Program-made: the position numbers and the translations under genes | In this document: one piece after another, positions 36,628 through 44,762 of the stretch | Position numbering within the stretch: the first letter of the stretch is position 1 | Layout of the letters: the number at the start of each line of letters is the position of its first letter | Source of the DNA: Chryseobacterium indologenes | GTDB taxonomy: Bacteria; Bacteroidota; Bacteroidia; Flavobacteriales; Weeksellaceae | NCBI RefSeq assembly: GCF_002025665.1 | Contig: NZ_CP018786.1 | Span: 3,224,001-3,288,000, forward strand | Direction: 5' to 3' | DNA length: 64,000 bases | Notes under the pieces: generated by a model | Databases searched by the model: none | The model's input: the letters and a program-made list of their open reading frames with translations, nothing else | Told to the model about the DNA's origin: nothing

Positions 36628-38349
36628 TTATGCTTCCTGTAATTTGTGTGAAAAATTGAGTACGATAAATTCAGCAGGACGAACTGCAGCCATACCGATT
36701 TCGATGTTCATTCTTCCTTCTAAAATATCCTGAGCCGACATTGTTTTGTGCAGACCAACGCTTACGTAATACGCTTCTTCCGGCTTGCTTCCTGCTAAGG
36801 CACCGTCTCTCCACTGCTGATCAAGGAAATTCTCGATCATAGCCTGTACACGAGTCCATGTATTGGCAGTATTCGGTTCAAAGACAAAACGTTCTGTAGC
36901 TTTCTTCACAGATTCTTCTACCATGTTGAAGAATCTACGTACAGATACATATCTCCATTCGTTGCTGTTTCCGTCTAATGTTCTTGCTCCCCAAACTAAT
37001 GTTCCTTTTCCTGCAAAAGTTCTGATCGCGTTGATTGATTTTCCTGAGGTAGCATCTACATTAAGCAGATCCTGTTCTTTATTGGAAATTTTTACAGCCG
37101 GTACATCTACCAGACTAAGCCCTACATTAGCGGGTGATTTCCATACTCCCGAATTACTGTCTGCTTTGGCGTAAACTCCGGCAATTGCTGATGACGGTGC
37201 CAGTACTACTGATGCAGACTCGATTGCTTGTTTAGCCTGATTATACATTTCAGAATTAGCAATCTTCAATGCGGCTAAAGTTGTGATACCAGATGCACCG
37301 GTAACTAAAACATCGGCATCTTTGAAATCATAGCTTAAAACAGTCTTCAGTTTTGGATAATAAGCCGCACCATATTTCAGACCTGTAGAAGTTACTTTAT
37401 CTCTAAAAGCAGCAGCGTCTTGAAGAATATCCATAATGACGAACCTGTCTTTTAATAATTCTGCCTGATCTAAAGCTTTATTGTACAAAGCATAGATTTT
37501 GCCGATAGCAACAGAATTACCAGCTCTGGAAGTAACAAGACTGCTGGCAGCAAGAGCATCAGTCTCCATAGTAGAAGCTGTAGTAAAATCTGTTTCAAGA
37601 GCAGTAGCAACAGCCTGAGCAGCAGCCTTAACAGTAGCAACCGTAGCATTAGCAACAGCAGCAGCCACCTTAACTGCGGCGACAACAGCCTGACCTCCCT
37701 TAGCACCAGCAACCTGTAAGTCGTTAGGATTAGCAACATTAAACTCAGCTGCCTTAGCAACGGCAGCAGCAACAGCAGCATCTACATTAGCGCCTGCAAC
37801 AGCGTCTGCAACAACACCTGCAATTCCTTTAGCAGCAGAAGCAACATTCTTAGCATATACTGCAGTTGTAACAACAGCAGAAGCAGCAGCAATATCAGCA
37901 GCAGAAGGAGCTAAACTTTGAAGATCCGGAAAAACGATCAGAGTAGGTTCGTCTTCTTTTTTTAATAATTCAAGACCGGATAAAAAAGCTTCTGCCGGTG
38001 TAGGAGCACCTACAGCCTCTGGACTTTTATAATCTCCTACAGAAACAATATAACAAGGACCACCACCATTGGCAAAATACATCTGCATGGCATAATACAT
38101 TTTAAAGTCGCTTACCTTGGTTGGAATTGCTGTTGCAACACCATCTTTGAAAGCTACAGCGAAGATTTCCGGATTTGCTTTTCCAAAAATTTCTTCATAC
38201 TCCAACATCGAAGCAATTCTTGTTGGTTTATTTTTCGGTCCATCCGCTGTATACCCAATAAAAGCAGGGATAGCCGTTTCAACTTGCGCTACGGAAGGGG
38301 GAAATTTTCCTTGTTCCTCCACGTAAACTCCAGGGGTTTTGTAATTCAT
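36628..38349 (-). CDS. Contractile sheath protein with Ala-rich inserted domain
   Basis: 573 aa. The core matches the 457-aa sheath (MNYKTPGVYVEEQGKFPPSV, FANGGGPCYIVSVGDY, GTLVWGARTLDGNSNEW, end FIVLNFSHKLQEA). Between LIVFPDLQSL and YALYNKALDQAELLKDR (about residues 150-280) it carries ~125 extra residues composed mostly of Ala and Val (VVADAVAGANVDAAVAAAVA and similar), predicted as long helices. The DNA there is a GCA/GCT-rich low-complexity stretch (37500-37890). The insert should lie on the outer face, giving this sheath ring a coat different from the others. The repeat-like DNA suggests that insert length can change. Confidence 0.92.
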   Translation of the reverse strand: MNYKTPGVYVEEQGKFPPSVAQVETAIPAFIGYTADGPKNKPTRIASMLEYEEIFGKANPEIFAVAFKDGVATAIPTKVSDFKMYYAMQMYFANGGGPCYIVSVGDYKSPEAVGAPTPAEAFLSGLELLKKEDEPTLIVFPDLQSLAPSAADIAAASAVVTTAVYAKNVASAAKGIAGVVADAVAGANVDAAVAAAVAKAAEFNVANPNDLQVAGAKGGQAVVAAVKVAAAVANATVATVKAAAQAVATALETDFTTASTMETDALAASSLVTSRAGNSVAIGKIYALYNKALDQAELLKDRFVIMDILQDAAAFRDKVTSTGLKYGAAYYPKLKTVLSYDFKDADVLVTGASGITTLAALKIANSEMYNQAKQAIESASVVLAPSSAIAGVYAKADSNSGVWKSPANVGLSLVDVPAVKISNKEQDLLNVDATSGKSINAIRTFAGKGTLVWGARTLDGNSNEWRYVSVRRFFNMVEESVKKATERFVFEPNTANTWTRVQAMIENFLDQQWRDGALAGSKPEEAYYVSVGLHKTMSAQDILEGRMNIEIGMAAVRPAEFIVLNFSHKLQEA

Positions 38350-38435
38350 TTTAAAAAATTTTACGTTAATATTAATTATTCCTCGAAGTAAAACTTCGGG
38401 TATTTATTCGTGATTGATTTATTGATTTTATCTTT

Positions 38436-40154
38436 CTAGAACTGTTGCAATTTGTGCGAAAAATTGAGTACAATAAACTCTGCAGGACGCACTAATGCTA
38501 TTTTAAGGTCTACATTCATTATAGTAGTTCCTTCTACTCCTTTCACGGTTACTTCATAAGCTTCTTTCGGTGTACTTCCTGCCAATGCACCCTCCATCCA
38601 TTGCTGATTAAGAAAATTTTCCAGCATTGTTTTTGCCCGTAACCATGTGTGAGGAATATTGGGCTCATTCATAAACTTATTGAGGGCATCGTTGACCGAT
38701 TGTCTGATCATATTATAATAGCGGCGTACATGTACATACTTCCATTCGTTATCTTTCCCTTCATCATTTTTATCTTTTCCTTCAAGGGTTCTGGCTCCCC
38801 AGATTAAAGTACCTTTTCCTGTAAAAGTTCTGATCGCATTGATTGATTTCCCTAAAGCATCTATGTTTAAAGTAGCCTGTTCCTGATCTGAAATTTTTTC
38901 TGTCGGGGTAATGACATGGCTGATATTGATATTTGCCGGAGCTTTCCACACTCCTCTTGTACTGTCTATTCTGCCGTATGCTCCTGCTATTGCTGATGAT
39001 GGCGGTAAAACAACTTTTAACGACTGCATTTCTTTTTTCACCTGATTGTATAATGCCGAATTGGATGATTCCAGATTTTTAAGTGTAATCCCGTCTGCAT
39101 CTCCTTTTTCGTCTTTTACCTCGAGAATTGCCGTTTTTAAATCAGTAAACTCTTCAGTGAAACCAGGTGCATTTTCATCTGAGCCATCAGGGATCATAAA
39201 ATCATCTATTGTTCCGTCATAAATGGCTTCTAATACAATCTGTGCTTCAGAAATTGCTACGGTTAAAGCATTTTTTTTATCACCCGCATCAGCATTTTCA
39301 TTCACTTCTTCTGCTATCGCAATAGCCTGACCTAATAAATCGGCAAGGACGTAAGCATCCGCAGACCCGGTTGAGATTTCGGCACTCGCCAAACTTTTTA
39401 ATTCATCTAAAGCAGCAGTCTCCCCAGCATAAAAAAGAGCACTTCCTTGTCCTGCTTTTTGTAAACCGGCATGTACTATAGGTGTTTTAGTCTCATCAAA
39501 AGTATAATTCAAAATGGTTTTTAAGTGAGGAAAGTAAGCTGCAGCATGATTAGTCGGGTTTACTTCACTTCTAAAAGATTCAATCGTGGTAAAATTGTTT
39601 GATTGAATAACAGAATTTCCGTAATAGGTATCCAGTATAACAAATCTGTTTTTAGTCTCATCTTTAGCTTTATCAATAGCCTGATTGTAAATACTATAAA
39701 ATTCAGATTCATTGGTAAGCGAAATAGCATCAGGGAAAATAATAAGAATCGGTTCTTTAATTTTTTTATGATCGATTTTAGCCAGTCCCGTTTCCAATGA
39801 GGATAATTGTACTTGTGCTGATGTATAATCCCCTACAGAAATGATATAACACGGTCCACCGCCATTGGCAAAATACATTTGCAGTGAATAATACATTAAA
39901 AATTGTACCTGAGGTGCTACAATAGTTGCTCCTTTGCCTTCTACATCCTGTAGCTGGATATTTTCTTCTTTTGCTTTTCCAAAATATTGCTCATATTCTA
40001 AAAGAGAACGGATGATGAAGGGCTCATTATACCCAACAGGGAGTAGTTCGGTATACCCGATAAATGCTGGCATAGCCGTTTCTATGTAGGCAACTGAGTA
40101 TGGAAGTTTCGTAATTTCTTCAACAGAAACACCTGGTGTTGCTGGATTTAACAT
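38436..40154 (-). CDS. Contractile sheath protein, divergent long form
   Basis: 572 aa; sheath core from MLNPATPGVSVEEITKLPYSV to FIVLNFSHKLQQF, with YSLQMYFANGGGPCYIISVGDY and TFTGKGTLIWGARTLEG. It has an acidic ~105-residue insert at a different place (about residues 215-365: AALDELKSLASAEISTGSAD, GTIDDFMIPDGSDENAP). It is the first sheath of the operon, directly after the DUF4255 gene, so it may be the cap-proximal or baseplate-proximal sheath as with Afp2-4. Confidence 0.9.
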   Translation of the reverse strand: MLNPATPGVSVEEITKLPYSVAYIETAMPAFIGYTELLPVGYNEPFIIRSLLEYEQYFGKAKEENIQLQDVEGKGATIVAPQVQFLMYYSLQMYFANGGGPCYIISVGDYTSAQVQLSSLETGLAKIDHKKIKEPILIIFPDAISLTNESEFYSIYNQAIDKAKDETKNRFVILDTYYGNSVIQSNNFTTIESFRSEVNPTNHAAAYFPHLKTILNYTFDETKTPIVHAGLQKAGQGSALFYAGETAALDELKSLASAEISTGSADAYVLADLLGQAIAIAEEVNENADAGDKKNALTVAISEAQIVLEAIYDGTIDDFMIPDGSDENAPGFTEEFTDLKTAILEVKDEKGDADGITLKNLESSNSALYNQVKKEMQSLKVVLPPSSAIAGAYGRIDSTRGVWKAPANINISHVITPTEKISDQEQATLNIDALGKSINAIRTFTGKGTLIWGARTLEGKDKNDEGKDNEWKYVHVRRYYNMIRQSVNDALNKFMNEPNIPHTWLRAKTMLENFLNQQWMEGALAGSTPKEAYEVTVKGVEGTTIMNVDLKIALVRPAEFIVLNFSHKLQQF

Positions 40155-40210
40155 GTTTAAAAGTTTAAAGGGTTATTAGTTTTTAGTTTTTTAGTTTTTT
40201 GCTTTTATGA

Positions 40211-40795
40211 TTAATCAACTTTAATACTCTGTATATTAATATCATTAATTAATTTAACAGGAACTACTTCCTTAGCTGCAATTTTTATCACACTTATTTT
40301 ATATAAAGCAGAAGGCATTATTTTTCCGCCTAATAAACCCCAGACGTAACTTAGCTGTTCAAAAGGAATGGAATGCAGTTCAATTCTGAAACTGAAATTA
40401 TTTTCAGGCTCAAGGTCAACATACTCCAGAACATTCTTGGCTTGAAATACTTCAATAACTTTTGAAATACTCAGTAAAGATTTACTGTACGTACTTCTGT
40501 TGGCAGCGATCATTACATATAGATTTAAGTAAGCAGGAGTACTTTCCTTATCATATCGGACCGGATTATTTTCCACCACAACCGGCTGATACCTTGATCT
40601 GTTTTTCAATGTTGATTCTTCCTCAATATTGAGCAGACTAATTACTACTTTATTACTAAGTCCTTCAGTGTTGTCATCATGTTTTGCAATGTCATCAACA
40701 ACAGCAATTTCAATTTCGTTAGGAACGTTAGGATCCCACAAACCATCCGGAGCATTTAGCTGATTTTTTAAAACTGTTAATACTTTATTAATCAT
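40211..40795 (-). CDS. DUF4255 tube terminator/cap protein (Afp16-like)
   Basis: 194 aa, DUF4255/Pvc16 family: MINKVLTVLKNQLNA start, IVISLLNIEEESTLKNR-like block with NKVVISLLNIEEE, TPAYLNLYVMIAANRSTYSKSL, and a C-terminal GGKIMPSALYKI. Afp16 determines particle length and caps the tube and sheath. It is the first gene of the leftward structural operon, followed 56 bp later by the first sheath gene; a promoter-like box lies just upstream (40822-40829). Confidence 0.9.
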   Translation of the reverse strand: MINKVLTVLKNQLNAPDGLWDPNVPNEIEIAVVDDIAKHDDNTEGLSNKVVISLLNIEEESTLKNRSRYQPVVVENNPVRYDKESTPAYLNLYVMIAANRSTYSKSLLSISKVIEVFQAKNVLEYVDLEPENNFSFRIELHSIPFEQLSYVWGLLGGKIMPSALYKISVIKIAAKEVVPVKLINDINIQSIKVD

Positions 40796-40821
40796 AATTT
40801 CTGTTCTTAATTATTATGGTG

Positions 40822-40829
40822 CAAACATA
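40822..40829 (-). promoter_or_regulatory. TAnnTTTG promoter of the structural operon
   Basis: Leftward TATGTTTG at the -7 position, 26 bases before the DUF4255 ATG; a TTTG (reverse of CAAA at 40851-40854) lies 21 bases upstream as a possible -33 box. It would drive the ~24-kb run to 16.5 kb. Confidence 0.5.
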
Positions 40830-41330
40830 CAATCACACCTCCTCAAAAGACAAATATTTTGGGCGCTCAATACAGTCTTTGCAGTAAATAGGATTTTAAT
40901 TCTTATCAAAGAAAACTAAAAACAACACCATTAATACACTGAAGATAAATACGTTAAAAACGATATTAAAAAATCAAATTTTAACCTGAAGATTTTTCGC
41001 CTCCCATGATGATCAAATTTTCAGTCTGCCAACTGAGCTTTATTCTGAAAAAAAATCATTGTATTTCAACTTATGATTATTCCTCAATCAAATGGCTGTT
41101 TTTAGTGGTCCTAAATTTTTTGAATGGTACATCACCGAATAGGTTGGTTGATTGTCTAAAGCATAAGTTCTCAAAAAAAACATAGGCTTTCCTGATGAAA
41201 AAGATAAGCTTTTTTACATCCGGTAATTTCAAGAAAATATAAATCTGCATCCTTAGGATATGATTTTGTCTTTTACTGCAAAGACAGAATAGAGCGGCCT
41301 TATAATTCGAAAAATAGGATCTCTTCTTTC

Positions 41331-41338
41331 TAATTTTG
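41331..41338 (+). promoter_or_regulatory. TAnnTTTG promoter of the rightward block
   Basis: TAATTTTG, 28 bases before the ATG of the Cys-rich gene; identical to the box of the repressor gene (15602-15609). No clear -33 TTG seen. Confidence 0.5.
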
Positions 41339-41366
41339 ACCCAATAATTTTAAAAACATTAATCAT

Positions 41367-41687
41367 ATGAACATTAAAAATCTTTTCAGTAAACGCAATG
41401 AAATCATTGGCGGTCATTTTAATGAACTACGTTCAAAATTGGGTGTAGCCGATCAAAACGAAGAAGCTATTTTCTCTTTAAGGGAAGAAATTTGTAATGC
41501 ATGTCCTTTAAAAAACGGCAACAATTGCAACGCAATGAAATGGCTCAATCCAGAGACTCTGGAAGTGACAGATGGCCCAAAAGATGGATTTGTAAGAGGC
41601 TGCGGATGCAGATTGAGTGCCAAGCAGAGATCAAGATTCAGCCTTTGTCCTGCAGGTTTCTGGGGCGGAGAATTTGACAAAAAGTAG
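41367..41687 (+). CDS. Small Cys-rich protein at the head of the rightward block
   Basis: 106 aa, no signal peptide. It has six Cys: C43-x2-C46-x7-C54 (CNACPLKNGNNC) and C79-x-C81-x12-C94 (CGCRLSAKQRSRFSLC), spaced as if to bind one or two metals, probably zinc or an Fe-S cluster. No named family recognised. It begins the operon of tape measure, ATPase and TNT effector, so it may be an assembly factor or regulator. The stop is followed within 50 bp by the tape-measure gene. Confidence 0.6.
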   Translation: MNIKNLFSKRNEIIGGHFNELRSKLGVADQNEEAIFSLREEICNACPLKNGNNCNAMKWLNPETLEVTDGPKDGFVRGCGCRLSAKQRSRFSLCPAGFWGGEFDKK

Positions 41688-41733
41688 AACAGTTTGACGA
41701 TTCCCAATATTGTATCATTTAAACCTATTTAAT

Positions 41734-43176
41734 GTGAAACAAAATCATATCATTCAGAAAGTTTTTCTTGAAATTACCGTCAACAACAAGGAAAAGGCAC
41801 TTCGTATAAAAGACGATATTAACAGCTTTTTGTCTATTGATGTTTTCCCGGAAATAGAAAAGCATATCAAGGCTTTAGAATATAAGTTGGCTGGTCATAC
41901 CCTGCAGATTCCCCGTTTAGCATTAAGTGTGGAAGTAAAAAGCAGCGCATTAAATACGGAGTTAAAGGATCAAATAGCCGAACTCTTTAAAGATGAATTG
42001 TCAGAAATTACTAAACCCGTTAAAACTTCCCATCAGGAAACAGAAAGTGATATTAAATCCTATCTGATGGATAATCAGGAAAAAATGCTCAAAACATTGA
42101 TCTATTTTTTAGAAAAAGGAACTATGCCCTGGTGGAGTTCGGAGAGCAATACGATGTCTATTTTGGAACCAGCCGTTTTTGATCGCCTTATTTCGGCCAC
42201 TGGCTTTCAGAAAAGGATCATCTCTGCTTTGTCAAAAGAAAATGTCCGAAACCGGCTTATCAATCAGTTTTCCAATGAACAAATTGCACAATTATGCATG
42301 GCAGTTTTGAAAAATAAGAAACTGATCATCAACCTGAAGACTGATACAATACATCATTTATCGAAACTGAGTCATACAGATCGAATTGCAATATGGCATT
42401 TGGTTTTCAATGTCATATCAGAGTATCTGAATACATCCAATAATCATCCCCGGGAGTATCTTTTACAAGAAATTTCAACAATAGAACAGATTGGTTTATC
42501 AATAACAAAAAACAATCATCAGAACAGGAAAACAATAGTTAAGATATTCCCCTTTATTACAGAAAATGAAATTTCTGAAAACATCAGAACGAATGCAGCA
42601 GATCAACCTGAAAATGCAGAAACCTCAATAGAACCTATTCAGGAAAAAAATGTAATCATTCAGGAGGATGTAAACCCGAACGAGGGACAATACATTCAAA
42701 ATGCAGGGCTTATTTTGATCCATCCATTCATCAAACCTCTGTTCGAACATTGTGAACTCATTGATCCCAAAACCCAACAGCTCATTGATCCGGAATTGTG
42801 TGCCCATCTACTGCATTATATCGCCACCGGAAAAACAAATGCTCCTGAATATGACATGATTTTTGAAAAATTCCTGTGCAATATTCCAATGCATCAAACC
42901 ATTAACAGGCATATTAAACTTTCACGCAAGCATAAATCGCAGGCTAAAAATGTCATAGAAAGTGTACAGTACAACTGGGCTCCCATGAAAAAATCATCTG
43001 CTGCATTACTACAAAATGAGTTTTTCCAGCGCCCGGGGAAATTAACTATCACTGATTCTGATAATACCCTTATTGTAGAACGAAAGACACAGGATATTCT
43101 TCTTGAAAAACTTTCCTGGGGAATTGGCCTCGTAAAACTCCCCTGGCAGAAAAAATTCATATTCGTAAACTGGTAA
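41734..43176 (+). CDS. eCIS tape-measure protein (Afp14-like)
   Basis: About 480 aa from GTG 41734 (VKQNHIIQKVFLEITV); a TTG at 41710 would add eight residues, and no ATG is available. The GTG start is preferred because family members begin close to the HxIxKVxLE segment. The family hallmark NAGLILIHPFIKPLFEHCEL stands near residue 322, and helical regions flank it. The name of the family (contractile injection system tape measure) is known; helical length sets tube length in Afp. It is followed by the AAA+ gene. The protein is acidic in the middle (IREDVNPNEGQ region). Confidence 0.82.
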   Translation: MKQNHIIQKVFLEITVNNKEKALRIKDDINSFLSIDVFPEIEKHIKALEYKLAGHTLQIPRLALSVEVKSSALNTELKDQIAELFKDELSEITKPVKTSHQETESDIKSYLMDNQEKMLKTLIYFLEKGTMPWWSSESNTMSILEPAVFDRLISATGFQKRIISALSKENVRNRLINQFSNEQIAQLCMAVLKNKKLIINLKTDTIHHLSKLSHTDRIAIWHLVFNVISEYLNTSNNHPREYLLQEISTIEQIGLSITKNNHQNRKTIVKIFPFITENEISENIRTNAADQPENAETSIEPIQEKNVIIQEDVNPNEGQYIQNAGLILIHPFIKPLFEHCELIDPKTQQLIDPELCAHLLHYIATGKTNAPEYDMIFEKFLCNIPMHQTINRHIKLSRKHKSQAKNVIESVQYNWAPMKKSSAALLQNEFFQRPGKLTITDSDNTLIVERKTQDILLEKLSWGIGLVKLPWQKKFIFVNW

Positions 43177-43283
43177 TAACAGGTTACATTTTCTAAATAT
43201 TCTACAACTTTCAAAATACTCTGAAGTTGCTGATTTTACATCAGCAATACCTCACTGCAACCCTATTAATTCAAAATAAGATT

Positions 43284-44738
43284 ATGAAATCTCCTAATAA
43301 CCATGAACACTCACCATTAATAAAAACAAATATTAATGAAAAAACAGAAGTAATCAATCCTTTATTTCAAGCCAATCCTGTCAATCATAACTCTTTAAAT
43401 GAAGAAATGAAATGGTTGCAATCGCTTATTGAAAAACGATGTAAAGAATTATTTCTGGAAGATGAGAAAGAGTTGAATATTGGCTATGAAATACCTGAAA
43501 CTCCGGAATCAGATGATCAATCTCCTTATTCTATTACAATAAATGCCCACCAGCTTACTGTTCTGGACAGAATCATCTTAGCGCTGGGCATTGCTTCGGC
43601 TCATTATCCATCCATCCTGAAAACATTTGTGCAGATAGAAGAAAACAGCAATGCATTTGCCATTGAAGCAGGTGGTGAATATGATAGAATCAGCCGCAGT
43701 TTTAAGCCCACTTTTCAAACCGCACTTTTTTTGTTGGCAGGTAAAGATTTATCACTATGGTCACAGTATGGTGCACAACTCGTCAATGGCAGTGTACTAT
43801 TGAAAAATGATATTATTTACAATCGTTCTTCAACAGAATTTATTCATGGAAAAATTGAATTGGATACCGCTTATCTCAATTATTTCTTATCAGGGCAGAA
43901 ACCACAGCTGGATCATGGTTCTTACTTTCCCGGCAGGCTTTACAAATCTGATCTCACCATGCAAGATATTATTTTGGAAGATAATGTGAGAGATCAGATA
44001 AAACCCATAGGACATTATATCAGTGCATTGGAAAACGGCTTTTTCAAAACCAATGAGCATAGTTTCAAACCAGGCTTCATTGCTTTATTCTACGGTGCAC
44101 CGGGAACGGGGAAAACGATGCTTGCAGGAATTCTTGCCAACACCTATGGTATTGATATGTATCATGTAGATCTCTCACAGGTTGTGAGCAAATACATTGG
44201 TGAAACGGAGAAAAATCTTGAAGTGCTGTTCAACAGACTGCAGGGTAAAAACTGTATGCTGTTTTTTGATGAAGCTGACGCTTTGTTTGGAAAACGTTCT
44301 GACGTAAAAGATGCCCATGACCGCTACGCCAACCAGGAGGTCTCCTATCTATTGCAGCGAATAGAAAAATTTGACGGATTAACAATCCTTGCTTCCAATT
44401 TTGAAAACAATATGGATGATGCTTTCAAGCGCCGTATAGATGTTTCCGTGAATGTAATACGTCCTACAGAGACTACCAGAAAAGCCCTTTGGGAGCATTA
44501 TTTGCCTAAAAACATAACTTTTGAAAGTAATGATCTTTTACAATATTTAACCAAAGAATATAACTATACGGGAGCGAATATCCGAAACATTATGAAAAAT
44601 GCAGCGATGGCATTACATGACCGTAATGAAACCAGCATTACTTACTCATTAATAAGCACTTATTTAATGATAGAAAACGAAAAGGCCTTTGGAAAAAATC
44701 AATCCCGTCTCAGCCCATTTGTACAAAAACAAGAATAA
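43284..44738 (+). CDS. eCIS AAA+ ATPase (Afp15-like), right copy
   Basis: 484 aa from ATG 43284 (MKSPNNHEHSPLIKT). An upstream TTG frame extension is not supported. N-terminal helical domain (~1-230), then AAA+ module: Walker A GAPGTGKT (~272-279), pore-loop SKYIGETEKNLEV, Walker B MLFFDEADALFGKR (~327-340), LASNFENNMDDAFKRRI. It is homologous over the AAA part to the left copy at 1256-2572. Its position after the tape-measure gene is the canonical Afp14-Afp15 order, so this is probably the assembly ATPase. Confidence 0.92.
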   Translation: MKSPNNHEHSPLIKTNINEKTEVINPLFQANPVNHNSLNEEMKWLQSLIEKRCKELFLEDEKELNIGYEIPETPESDDQSPYSITINAHQLTVLDRIILALGIASAHYPSILKTFVQIEENSNAFAIEAGGEYDRISRSFKPTFQTALFLLAGKDLSLWSQYGAQLVNGSVLLKNDIIYNRSSTEFIHGKIELDTAYLNYFLSGQKPQLDHGSYFPGRLYKSDLTMQDIILEDNVRDQIKPIGHYISALENGFFKTNEHSFKPGFIALFYGAPGTGKTMLAGILANTYGIDMYHVDLSQVVSKYIGETEKNLEVLFNRLQGKNCMLFFDEADALFGKRSDVKDAHDRYANQEVSYLLQRIEKFDGLTILASNFENNMDDAFKRRIDVSVNVIRPTETTRKALWEHYLPKNITFESNDLLQYLTKEYNYTGANIRNIMKNAAMALHDRNETSITYSLISTYLMIENEKAFGKNQSRLSPFVQKQE

Positions 44739-44762
44739 AAAACTCATCTAATAACCAATAAC

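Larger units (their letters stand above)
40796..41366. other. Divergent intergenic region between the two eCIS blocks
   Basis: 571 bp, AT-rich, no gene. It carries outward-facing TAnnTTTG elements near both ends (40822-40829 leftward; 41331-41338 rightward). I see no ACGAACA operator half-site here, so the CI-like repressor may not bind this region directly. Confidence 0.55.

Noticed and set aside
37470..37781. Leu-rich 103-codon frame inside the sheath gene
   Set aside because: Produced by the GCA/GCT-rich DNA encoding the Ala insert, read in another frame.
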